Source: Actinomycetes bacterium
GTDB lineage: Bacteria; Actinomycetota; Thermoleophilia; Solirubrobacterales; 70-9
Assembly: GCA_023436605.1 (NCBI GenBank)
Contig: JAEZIQ010000021.1
Coordinates: 1 to 47,221, forward strand
DNA: 47,221 nucleotides
Direction: 5' to 3'
In this document: positions 8,549 to 15,000 of the stretch, piece after piece
How positions within the stretch are numbered: position 1 is the first letter of the stretch
Layout of the letters: every line of letters begins with the position of its first letter
Position numbers and translations under genes: made by a program
Notes under the pieces: model-generated
Database searches by the model: none
Told to the model about the DNA's origin: nothing
Seen by the model: the letters and a program-made list of their open reading frames with translations, nothing else

Positions 8549-8925
8549 CAGCATCCTCTCCGTCGGCGATTGCCTTTTCGTGCGCGCCTGGCCGCTCTCC
8601 TTCGTTCCAGGTACTCCGGAGCGGCGTGACCAGCACAGATAGTTGTAGTGGCGACATACCTCGACCGGTCTCGTACAAGTACAAGAGCTATGTCGGACCC
8701 GATCATGATCCAGGCTTCAGCGGACCGGTGGGCCCACTTGGGACGAGTCTCGGTGCACCTACCAAGCTCTCTTAACTGACGGTTGAGCTCGGACTCTGCG
8801 GCTTTAAGGCAAAGCGTCGGTCGAACCCGCTGTTGGAAACGATCGACACAGTGGGTGGAAAGTTCCAACTCGAGGTTCATGTCGAGCTGCTTACGGGTCT
8901 CTGGCACTTCGTCGTTGCTGAACAT
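8548..8925 (-). CDS. Uncharacterised small basic protein, possibly phage-derived
   Basis: The protein has 125 residues from the ATG at 8925 (MFSNDEVPETRKQL). A TATGAT hexamer at 8933-8938, seven bases upstream, supports a leaderless start there rather than the ATGs at 8937 and 8934. The middle reads HCVDRFQQRVRP, a pattern I associate loosely with small phage or mobile-element proteins. The end is a run of Arg and Lys. It has no recognisable catalytic motif. It is coupled to the downstream zinc-ribbon gene and divergent from the small gene at 9080. Confidence 0.5.
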   Translation of the reverse strand: MFSNDEVPETRKQLDMNLELELSTHCVDRFQQRVRPTLCLKAAESELNRQLRELGRCTETRPKWAHRSAEAWIMIGSDIALVLVRDRSRYVATTTICAGHAAPEYLERRRAARRARKGNRRRRGC

Positions 8926-8932
8926 GGGCAGC

Positions 8933-9079
8933 ATCATAGTCTGTGTCTAGTACGTTTTGTGTAAAGTCATTGTATAAAGCTAGTCGATTCCCTGTTGGCA
9001 TTTTTCGTCCGGATTTTCGCTGACGTTTTTTGCGCGTCCACATCAGAAAAAAAGACTCACGCAATGCTATTCTTAGACT
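8933..9079. promoter_or_regulatory. A+T-rich divergent promoter region
   Basis: About 140 bases between two divergent small genes contain only about 41% G+C by direct count (57 of 140 in 8941-9080), far below the surrounding DNA. At the left edge, TATGAT (8933-8938, minus) is the -10 of the 8925 gene. At the right edge, TGCTATTCT (9065-9073) is an extended -10 six bases before the ATG at 9080. No convincing -35 box was found on either strand. Confidence 0.5.
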
Positions 9080-9322
9080 ATGAGTGATCCTGAGATCCTG
9101 TCTGAATTTCCAGCCCCCGGTCGTCCCAGAAAATACGACTGGAATTCCTGGCTCGACGGTCAGGTTCGAAAGCTGAAACGGGGCGAGCACTACGAAACTT
9201 CCACCGCTTCGATGCGGGCCACCGCATCGAATGCAGCCAAGAAGTCAGGGCGAAAGCTCCGTACGAAGGCGGTAACCGAAACCGACGGCACCGAGGCGCT
9301 GATAATTCAGGCTTACGACTGA
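9080..9322 (+). CDS. Small orphan protein resembling actinobacteriophage proteins
   Basis: This 80-residue protein contains GRPRKYDWNSWLDGQV, RGEHYETSTASMRA and KKSGRKLRTKAV. From memory, small proteins in actinobacteriophage genomes share this GRP-x-YDW...W-x-DG...S-x-SMR...A...R layout, so phage ancestry is plausible, but I could not verify it by search. The mRNA is probably leaderless, with TATTCT six bases before the ATG. It lies in the low-G+C patch next to two other orphan genes. Confidence 0.55.
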   Translation: MSDPEILSEFPAPGRPRKYDWNSWLDGQVRKLKRGEHYETSTASMRATASNAAKKSGRKLRTKAVTETDGTEALIIQAYD

Positions 9323-9335
9323 GCGTCCCGCGAAC

Positions 9336-10553
9336 TCACTGAGACCCAGTGTTGGCACCGTCAGAACTCTGGCCAAGCCCAGAGCCCAAAGGCCGCGATT
9401 CCCCATAATCACCCATGCTAGTGCCGAAAAGCCAAGCCGCAAAGTCCTCGATCGCGTCAACCGAGTTTTCGTTACGGACCGACCGGAGGAGATCGAAAGA
9501 GTGCTGGGCCCCGGGCAGCTCCGCGAAAGCGACCGGTACCCCGGAGTCACGGAGCCGGGCAACGAACGATCTGGCGTTCTCGATCGAGACCACGGTGTCC
9601 CGCACACCGTGCATGATCAGGAAGGGCACCGCTCCGGGCCGAACCAGGTCGCGGGGACTGGAAGGGAGCGGACCCCGGGGCCGGAGACTGCCGAAGTCGA
9701 GTCCTCCGTAATACCCGTAGATTCCGATCACGCCGGCGACCTTCGTATCGACCTCCTCGAAACCGGGCTGGAGCACCGGTTCGTTTTCGCTGAGCCCGGC
9801 GGTCGCCGCGATGTGACCACCGGCGGAACTGCCGGCCAGCAGGATGCGGTCCGGATCCACCCCGTACCGCTGGCCTTCGGACTTCGCCCAGGCGATCACC
9901 CGTTTCAGGTCGATCGCATAGTCGGGAAACTGGCCCTCGGGGCTGAGGCGATAGTTGGCGCTGATGCAGACCCAGCCCCGGCGCGCCAGCCGGTAAAGGG
10001 CCAGTTGGCCCTCGCGCTTCTTGGCCCCACCGGTGAAGCTGCCGCCGTGGAGAAAAATCAGGGTCGGGCCCCGAGACCTGCCGCCCGGACGGTGATAGAC
10101 GTCCAGCAGGTTTCGCTGTCCGGCCGGCCCATACGTGATGTCGGCGACCCGCGTCACCTTGCCGCGTCCGTATGCGAACGGGCCAAAGAGGGTCGCGACG
10201 TATTTCCGCCCTCCACCGGTCCGGTCGACGGCCTCGGGGTCCAGCATCGCGATTGCCGCGGCAAGTGAAGCCCGGCTTCGGAACATGCGAAGGAACAATC
10301 TGGCCAGACCGAGGAGCACGGCCAGGGCGCCCAGCACGACCGCCCAGGCGGGCGCCGAGTCAATGTTCCCCTGGGCGAAAGCCAGAGCGGTGGCCGCGAG
10401 CAGCATCAGTGCGAACCAGTGCGGCTGTTCGTTGACCACCAGACTGGTCCAGAACGAAAGGGGGCGAAGCACCGAACGGCCCCGGATCGGAACCAGCTGC
10501 AGCAGCACACAGGCCCCGAGGAAAAGAACGCCAACCAGGTAACCGAAGTGCAT
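9336..10553 (-). CDS. Membrane-anchored alpha/beta-hydrolase (esterase/lipase)
   Basis: The protein has 405 residues. Hydrophobic segments at about 4-22, 46-62 and 68-88 anchor it to the membrane. The catalytic domain starts near residue 130 and has the hormone-sensitive-lipase-type oxyanion motif HGGSFTGG (169-176), the nucleophile elbow GSSAGG (Ser243), Asp319 in HGVRDTVV and His351 in GAQHSFD. It probably hydrolyses short- to medium-chain esters; the natural substrate is unknown. A TAGGGT hexamer at 10560-10565 ends six bases before the ATG, suggesting a leaderless mRNA. It lies directly downstream of tRNA-Thr on the same strand. Confidence 0.85.
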   Translation of the reverse strand: MHFGYLVGVLFLGACVLLQLVPIRGRSVLRPLSFWTSLVVNEQPHWFALMLLAATALAFAQGNIDSAPAWAVVLGALAVLLGLARLFLRMFRSRASLAAAIAMLDPEAVDRTGGGRKYVATLFGPFAYGRGKVTRVADITYGPAGQRNLLDVYHRPGGRSRGPTLIFLHGGSFTGGAKKREGQLALYRLARRGWVCISANYRLSPEGQFPDYAIDLKRVIAWAKSEGQRYGVDPDRILLAGSSAGGHIAATAGLSENEPVLQPGFEEVDTKVAGVIGIYGYYGGLDFGSLRPRGPLPSSPRDLVRPGAVPFLIMHGVRDTVVSIENARSFVARLRDSGVPVAFAELPGAQHSFDLLRSVRNENSVDAIEDFAAWLFGTSMGDYGESRPLGSGLGQSSDGANTGSQ

Positions 10554-10577
10554 CGGGCAACCCTACTTCGATCGGGA

Positions 10578-10651
10578 AGCCCGGCTCCGGGTTCGAACCG
10601 GAAACCTCCTGTTTACAAGACAGGTGCTCTAGCCAATTGAGCTAGCCGGGC
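10578..10651 (-). tRNA. tRNA-Thr (anticodon TGT)
   Basis: The 74-nt minus-strand sequence folds into a complete cloverleaf. The acceptor stem GCCCGGC/GCCGGGC is perfect, the D stem is GCTC/GAGC, and the anticodon stem CCTGT/ACAGG carries loop CTTGTAA with anticodon TGT (reads ACA). The T arm is TCCGG-TTCGAAC-CCGGA. The discriminator base is T, and CCA is not encoded. Confidence 0.96.
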
Positions 10652-10709
10652 AGGAGGCGTGATTCTGACAGTCCCGCACCTCTCGGCTCGGTGAAGCATC
10701 TCCGTCCAC

Positions 10710-10758
10710 GCGGTGAAGCAGGTTTGGTGGCTATTTTCGAATGAACCTGCTTCACCGC
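10710..10758. repeat. 15-bp perfect inverted repeat downstream of sigH
   Basis: GCGGTGAAGCAGGTT at 10710-10724 pairs perfectly with its complement at 10744-10758 across a 19-nt loop. An extra copy of CGGTGAAGCA lies at 10689-10698. The structure is between the sigH stop and tRNA-Thr. It has no U tract, so it may be a terminator of unusual type, an RNA-processing site or a protein-binding site. Confidence 0.6.
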
Positions 10759-10773
10759 CCCCTCCGGGGGTGG

Positions 10774-11472
10774 TCAGACGGCTACGTCGCGGGATTCGAG
10801 GTGCTTGCTGACCTTGCGCTTGACTCGCTGGAGGGCGTTGTCCACGGTCTTGGTTTCGCAACCGAGCAGGGCGGCGACGTCTTCGTAGGAGCGATCCTCG
10901 AGGTAGTAACCGAGCACGCTGCTCTCCATCTCCGACAGGGTCGACTGGAGGCAGGAGACGAGTGAGGAGAGTTCCTCCGAGGAGATCGCCTGGTTGACCG
11001 GGTCGAAGGCGGTCGGGCCAGGCAGGATCTCTTCCATCGTGGTCTCCGACTCGGAGTTCGCGGCCGGCGTCTGGCCGAACGACACGTACTGATTGAGCGG
11101 AGCGTGCTTGTTGCGGGTCGCGGTCTTGACCGCCGTGATGATCTGGCGAGTGATGCAGAGCTCGGCGAAGTTTCGGAAGCTCGACTCGCGGTCGGTCCGG
11201 TAGTCGCGGATCGCCTTGTGGAGGCCGAGCAGCCCCTCCTGGATCAGGTCGTCGGAATCGCCCCCGACCAGGAAGTAGGAAGACGCCTTGAGCCGGACGA
11301 AGGAGTGATAACGGCGGATCAGCCGATCGGCCGCGTCGGCCTTGCCACGCTTGGCGAAAGCGACGAGAGTCTCATCATCAGGCTCAAGTCGAGGGTTAGA
11401 TGCTGCGCGACTCTTTCGAACAGGGACGTTGGAAACGGCTTGATTGTGGGAAATTGAGGTTGGGGTAGCCAC
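10774..11472 (-). CDS. sigH: SigH-type RNA polymerase sigma factor
   Basis: This is a 232-residue sigma-70 family factor related to the Bacillus SigH group. Region 2 reads AFAKRGKADAADRLIRRYHSFVRLKASSYFLVGGDSDDLIQEGLLGLHKAIRDY, with SSFRNFAELCITRQIITAVKTATR following. Region 4 is SEMESSVLGYYLEDRSYEDVAALLGCETKTVDNALQRVKRK. The GTG at 11472 is eight bases after AAGGAG. The ATG seven bases further upstream is out of frame and only one base from the Shine-Dalgarno sequence. It lies downstream of cysS-rlmB, as sigH does in Firmicutes. Its regulon here is unknown; no sporulation genes are visible. Confidence 0.9.
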   Translation of the reverse strand: MATPTSISHNQAVSNVPVRKSRAASNPRLEPDDETLVAFAKRGKADAADRLIRRYHSFVRLKASSYFLVGGDSDDLIQEGLLGLHKAIRDYRTDRESSFRNFAELCITRQIITAVKTATRNKHAPLNQYVSFGQTPAANSESETTMEEILPGPTAFDPVNQAISSEELSSLVSCLQSTLSEMESSVLGYYLEDRSYEDVAALLGCETKTVDNALQRVKRKVSKHLESRDVAV

Positions 11473-11624
11473 CGCACATTCTCCTTAGAAGAAGGCCTGT
11501 GGCGCCACTTACCTCCCCTGGACGCCCTTGCTGACAGGTGAATCTCACACTCAAGTTGAGCTTCACCCTTTATCTGCCGGTTAGTTTACACACGCGCAGA
11601 GTTCTGTCAACCAGATGTCTCCAA

Positions 11625-11646
11625 ATCTGCAATCCCGATTGCAGAT
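11625..11646. promoter_or_regulatory. Palindromic site upstream of sigH
   Basis: ATCTGCAAT - CCCG - ATTGCAGAT is a perfect 9-bp inverted repeat in the 291-base gap between rlmB and sigH. It lies about 150 bases upstream of the sigH start, so it could be an operator or a structured leader element. Confidence 0.45.
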
Positions 11647-11668
11647 CGCAGTCGAGGAAGGAAAGTCC

Positions 11669-11714
11669 GGTGTCACGACTTAGGACCGGATCCACGCGAG
11701 TTTGTCGTGACACC
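11669..11714. repeat. 11-bp inverted repeat with 24-nt loop upstream of sigH
   Basis: GGTGTCACGAC (11669-11679) is perfectly complementary to GTCGTGACACC (11704-11714). It lies in the same rlmB-sigH gap as the palindrome at 11625. The loop itself contains GGATCC and could fold further. As RNA it would be a stable stem; as DNA, a split protein-binding site. Confidence 0.5.
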
Positions 11715-11737
11715 AGGGGGACCGTGAAGGTGATTTC

Positions 11738-11759
11738 GGCCGGCCTTACCGGGCCGGCC
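11738..11759. terminator. Hairpin after rlmB
   Basis: An 8-bp stem, GGCCGGCC / GGCCGGCC with a 6-nt loop, begins five bases after the rlmB stop on the minus strand and is followed by GAAATC. It has no U tract; partial terminator function is possible. Confidence 0.45.
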
Positions 11760-11763
11760 AGAC

Positions 11764-12423
11764 TCAGGTGGTTCGCTGGCGAATTGCGTCGAAAATCAGG
11801 ATCGACGCGGCAACCGAAACGTTGAGAGAGTCAACCCTTCCGGTCTGGGGGATCGCGACGAGTCCGTCGCAGGACTCGGCGACCCGGGGCCGAAGGCCCT
11901 TCTCCTCGGTGCCGAGCACGAGGGCGGTCTTGCCGGTCAGATCGACCTGCCAGGGAGCCTGATCGGCGCGACCGTCCGCACCCCAGACCCAGAACCCCGC
12001 ATCCTTGGCTTCGGTGATCCAGTCACTGATGTTGCGGACCCGGGCGATCTTGAGGTGCTCGACCGCTCCCGCCGAAGCTTTCGCGGCCGCCGCCGTCACC
12101 GAGGCGGAACGGCGGTCCGGGATGACCACCCCTGTCGCGCCCGCGGCTTCAGCCGAGCGGCAGACCGCGCCGAAGTTGCGTGGGTCCTGAACCTGGTCCA
12201 GGACCACAACCAGGGCGTCATCCACATCGAGCAACTCGGATCCGTCCACATAAGGGAACGGCTCGACCTCGGCCACGATGCCCTGATGATCGGTGGAACC
12301 ACAGAGCTCGACCAGCTTGGTCTCGGGCGTTTCCGGTGCCTCCCAGACCCTGATGACGCGCCGCCGGCCCGATCGGGCTTCCTCGACGGGGTTCCGGCCG
12401 TAGATGTACTCGCTGGAGGCCAT
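11764..12423 (-). CDS. rlmB: 23S rRNA (guanosine-2'-O-)-methyltransferase RlmB (TrmH/SpoU family)
   Basis: The protein has 219 residues from the ATG at 12423. Its N terminus, SEYIYGRNPVEEA, is the short substrate-binding region. SpoU motifs follow: LDQVQDPRNFGAVCRSAEAAGATGVVIP (motif 1), LVLGTEEKGLRPRVAESCDGLVAIPQTGRVDSLNVSVAASILIFDAIRQR (motifs 2 and 3, the SAM-binding trefoil knot). It methylates a guanosine ribose of 23S rRNA. The frame is open upstream into cysS, but homology starts at 12423. It lies 13 bases after cysS in a conserved pair, so the two are probably co-transcribed. Confidence 0.93.
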   Translation of the reverse strand: MASSEYIYGRNPVEEARSGRRRVIRVWEAPETPETKLVELCGSTDHQGIVAEVEPFPYVDGSELLDVDDALVVVLDQVQDPRNFGAVCRSAEAAGATGVVIPDRRSASVTAAAAKASAGAVEHLKIARVRNISDWITEAKDAGFWVWGADGRADQAPWQVDLTGKTALVLGTEEKGLRPRVAESCDGLVAIPQTGRVDSLNVSVAASILIFDAIRQRTT

Positions 12424-12436
12424 CCCCGGCGCCAGT

Positions 12437-13804
12437 TCAGCTCCGCGGCACGAGCCGGGCACCTTCGGGGTCGTCGCGCACGACCCAGCCCAGTTCGGCC
12501 AGCTGATCACGAATTTCGTCGGCGCGATCCCAGTCCTTCTCGGCCCGGGCGGAATTTCTCGCCTCGAGCAGCTCGAGAGCCGCGGCGTCCGGACCCTCCT
12601 CCCCACTCTGAGCCAGAGATTCGAGACCGACCAGCTCCAGCATTCCGGCAAGTGCGTCACCCGCTCCGGCCAGAGCCGGATCGTCCGGACGCTGGTTCGC
12701 GGCGCGAACCAGGTTGAAGGCTTCGCGCATCGCGCGGGGGGTGTTGAAATCGTCGGCCAGGGAGTCCCGGAACCTGGAGGCGGCCCCGGCCGCCTCTTCG
12801 CCCAGCTCAACCTCGCCGGTCGGAGGGTTGTCGCGCAGGAAGTTGCGCAGCCGTTCGTTGCCGGCCGCGGCCTGCTCGAGTGGACCTTCGCCGAAGGCGA
12901 GTGGCTGGCGATAGTGCCCCGAGATCAGGTAGGCAACGACGGTTTCTGCCCCGTACTGGTCCAGGGCCTCCGAGAGCTGGAAGATGTTTCCGATCGACTT
13001 CGACATCTTCTCCGAGGCCGTTTCGATCATGCCGTTGTGCATCCAGACCCGCGCCAGCTCCTTGCCACGCGCCGCCTCGGACTGGGCGATCTCATTCTCG
13101 TGATGCGGGAAGACGAGGTCGGAACCACCGCCGTGGATGGTGAAAGGCTGACCCAACTCGGCTTCGGCCATGGCCGAACACTCGATGTGCCAGCCGGGCC
13201 GCCCCGGGCCCCAGGGGGAATCCCAACTCGTGTCTTCGCCCTCTTTGTGGGTCTTCCAGAGCGCGAAGTCGAGCGGATCCCGCTTGAGCGAGCCGGCGTC
13301 ATCGCCTTCACCCTGTTCCATCTCCTCCGTCGGACGGTGGGAAAGCTTGCCGCAGCCGTCGAAGCTGCGGACCGCGAAGTAGACGTCGCCGCCGGATTCG
13401 TAGGCATGACCTTCCTCGACCAGGGTTTCGATCAACTCGATGATCGGTCCGACGGTTTCGGTCGCCAGGGGCTCCGCGTCGGGGCGACCGAGACCCAGCC
13501 TGCCCGTGTCCTCGAAGTAGGCGGCGGTCATCTCTGTGGCGAGTTCACCGGAGGGGATTCCCCGCTCGGCTGCCGAGGTGTAGATCTTGTCGTTGATGTC
13601 GGTGACGTTGATCTCCAGCTTCGTCTCGTAACCCTCGCTCCTGAGGAAGCGGGCCAGCAGCGAGAAAACGACAAAGGGGCGGGCGTTGCCGATATGGATG
13701 CGGCTGTAAACCGTGGGACCGCAGGCGTAGATGCCGATCTGGCCCTCGAGCGGCAGCGCGAGGAGTTCCCCGCTCATCGTGTCCCTGATTCTTACCTCGC
13801 GCAT
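12437..13804 (-). CDS. cysS: Cysteine-tRNA ligase
   Basis: This is a 455-residue class I synthetase. The HIGH-type motif is CGPTVYSRIHIGNAR, which includes the first zinc-binding Cys. WHIECSAMA and the FPHHENE segment supply the remaining zinc and active-site residues. The KMSKS loop is EKMSKSIGN. The C terminus has the helical anticodon-binding domain. It charges tRNA-Cys. The start is the ATG at 13804 (MREVRIRDTMSGE); upstream codons are an open-frame artefact. It lies 17 bases after the coiled-coil gene and 13 before rlmB. Confidence 0.96.
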   Translation of the reverse strand: MREVRIRDTMSGELLALPLEGQIGIYACGPTVYSRIHIGNARPFVVFSLLARFLRSEGYETKLEINVTDINDKIYTSAAERGIPSGELATEMTAAYFEDTGRLGLGRPDAEPLATETVGPIIELIETLVEEGHAYESGGDVYFAVRSFDGCGKLSHRPTEEMEQGEGDDAGSLKRDPLDFALWKTHKEGEDTSWDSPWGPGRPGWHIECSAMAEAELGQPFTIHGGGSDLVFPHHENEIAQSEAARGKELARVWMHNGMIETASEKMSKSIGNIFQLSEALDQYGAETVVAYLISGHYRQPLAFGEGPLEQAAAGNERLRNFLRDNPPTGEVELGEEAAGAASRFRDSLADDFNTPRAMREAFNLVRAANQRPDDPALAGAGDALAGMLELVGLESLAQSGEEGPDAAALELLEARNSARAEKDWDRADEIRDQLAELGWVVRDDPEGARLVPRS

Positions 13805-13821
13805 TGCCGCGGGGAGACTAC

Positions 13822-14982
13822 TCAGAAGGTGCGGTAGCCGCCGGCTCCGGGGCCGCCGCGACGGCGACGCGGAACGGGACCTTCGCCGCTCTCGGTGGAT
13901 TCCTGCCGCTCCCACTCCGGAGCGGTGCTTGACGCGGCGGAGAGTGCTTCCTGACGGGCGCGGTCAGCCGCGGCCTGGACATCGTCCTCGGCCGACTTGC
14001 GGGCGATCTCCGCTCGCCGGTCGGCTTCCCGCTGGATCCGCTCGTCTTCTTCGCGCAAACGTTCTTCGGCCCGGCGCCGGGCATCTTCTTCGGCTTCGCG
14101 GCCGAAACGTTCGATCAACTGTTCGACCCGCTCGGCCGCCTCACGGCGAACCTTCTCGGTGCCTTCCATCACCCGGCGATCGACGTCGGCCTCGATCTCG
14201 GCGATCTTCTGGCGAGCCAGCGACTCGAACTCGTTGGCGTGCGCTTCCGCCTGGGCGGCCCGCTCCTGAGCCTTGCGGGTCTTCTCTTCGTAAGCCTCGA
14301 TCCGGCCCTTGGCTTCGCGCTCGGCGGCCTGACGGGCTTCCTTGGCCAGCCTCTCGGCAACTTCCTCGAGGTGCCTGGTCCGGGCGGCGAGGCGCTCCTC
14401 GCCCTCGGCTGCCACCTTGGCCATCGCCTCGTCGCGGGTTTCGCGCTCCTGCTTCAGCGTCCCTTCCACCCGTTTCAGCTCGGCTTCGATCCTGGCCTGG
14501 GCCTCGCGCTGCTCGGCGTCCCTGGCCTGGAGTTCCTTGACCGTCTCTTCCGCCTTGACCCTGGCTTCGCGGGAAGCCTCGATCTTCTCCCTGGCCTCGG
14601 CGCTCAGCTTGCGCAGCGTCTCCCGTGCCTTGGTCTTGATCTCCTCGCGAGCTTCGGCGACTTCGCGGGCGGCCTGGGCCTTGGCCGCCTCGACCCGCTG
14701 GTCCGCGGTCGCGGCAGATGCTTTGGCCCGCTCTGCGGCATCCCTTTCCTTCCGCGCCAGAGCGACCGAATCACGGGCTGCGGCCAGCGCTTTCAGTTCC
14801 GCTTCACGCGCGGCGATCTCGGCTTCGCGGGCCCGGGACTCGCTGGCCGTCAGCTCCTTGGCCAGTGCCTCGATCTTCGAGGTCAGCTTGCCCGAGGATT
14901 CGCCGACCTGGCGCAGCTCGGGGGGCAACCCGTTGGTCGAGCCGGCCTTTTCCTTCGACGGAGCTGGAGTGGAGTCGCTCAT
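13822..14982 (-). CDS. Long coiled-coil protein of unknown function
   Basis: Of 386 residues, about 30-345 are an almost unbroken alpha-helical stretch of Ala, Glu, Arg and Lys with heptad-like spacing, indicating a long coiled coil. There is no signal peptide, membrane segment or enzymatic motif. The last 35 residues are Gly/Arg-rich (PRRRRGGPGAGGYRTF) and probably disordered. The gene lies 18 bases after an acyl-CoA synthetase and 17 before cysS, so it is probably part of that operon. Similar low-complexity helices occur in cytoskeletal, chromosome-associated and phage tail proteins, and composition alone cannot distinguish these. The function is not known. Confidence 0.75.
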   Translation of the reverse strand: MSDSTPAPSKEKAGSTNGLPPELRQVGESSGKLTSKIEALAKELTASESRAREAEIAAREAELKALAAARDSVALARKERDAAERAKASAATADQRVEAAKAQAAREVAEAREEIKTKARETLRKLSAEAREKIEASREARVKAEETVKELQARDAEQREAQARIEAELKRVEGTLKQERETRDEAMAKVAAEGEERLAARTRHLEEVAERLAKEARQAAEREAKGRIEAYEEKTRKAQERAAQAEAHANEFESLARQKIAEIEADVDRRVMEGTEKVRREAAERVEQLIERFGREAEEDARRRAEERLREEDERIQREADRRAEIARKSAEDDVQAAADRARQEALSAASSTAPEWERQESTESGEGPVPRRRRGGPGAGGYRTF

Positions 14983-15000
14983 CGTCGCCTAACGCTACTA

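Noticed and set aside
8891..9190. 99-codon minus-strand frame across the divergent low-G+C region
   Set aside because: It covers two opposite promoters and overlaps both flanking genes; no ribosome-binding site and no motif.
7976..10577. Possible integration site in the tRNA-Thr 3' end
   Set aside because: No second copy of the tRNA 3' sequence was found on the far side of the orphan genes, and no integrase is present.
11654..11670. GAGGAAGGAAAGTCCGG, reminiscent of the conserved P4 region of RNase P RNA
   Set aside because: The available interval is only 291 bases, the remaining conserved RNase P segments are absent, and a different inverted repeat begins at its end. Treated as chance similarity.
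12404..13837. 477-codon plus-strand frame opposite cysS
   Set aside because: It is exactly antisense to cysS codons; no domain pattern.
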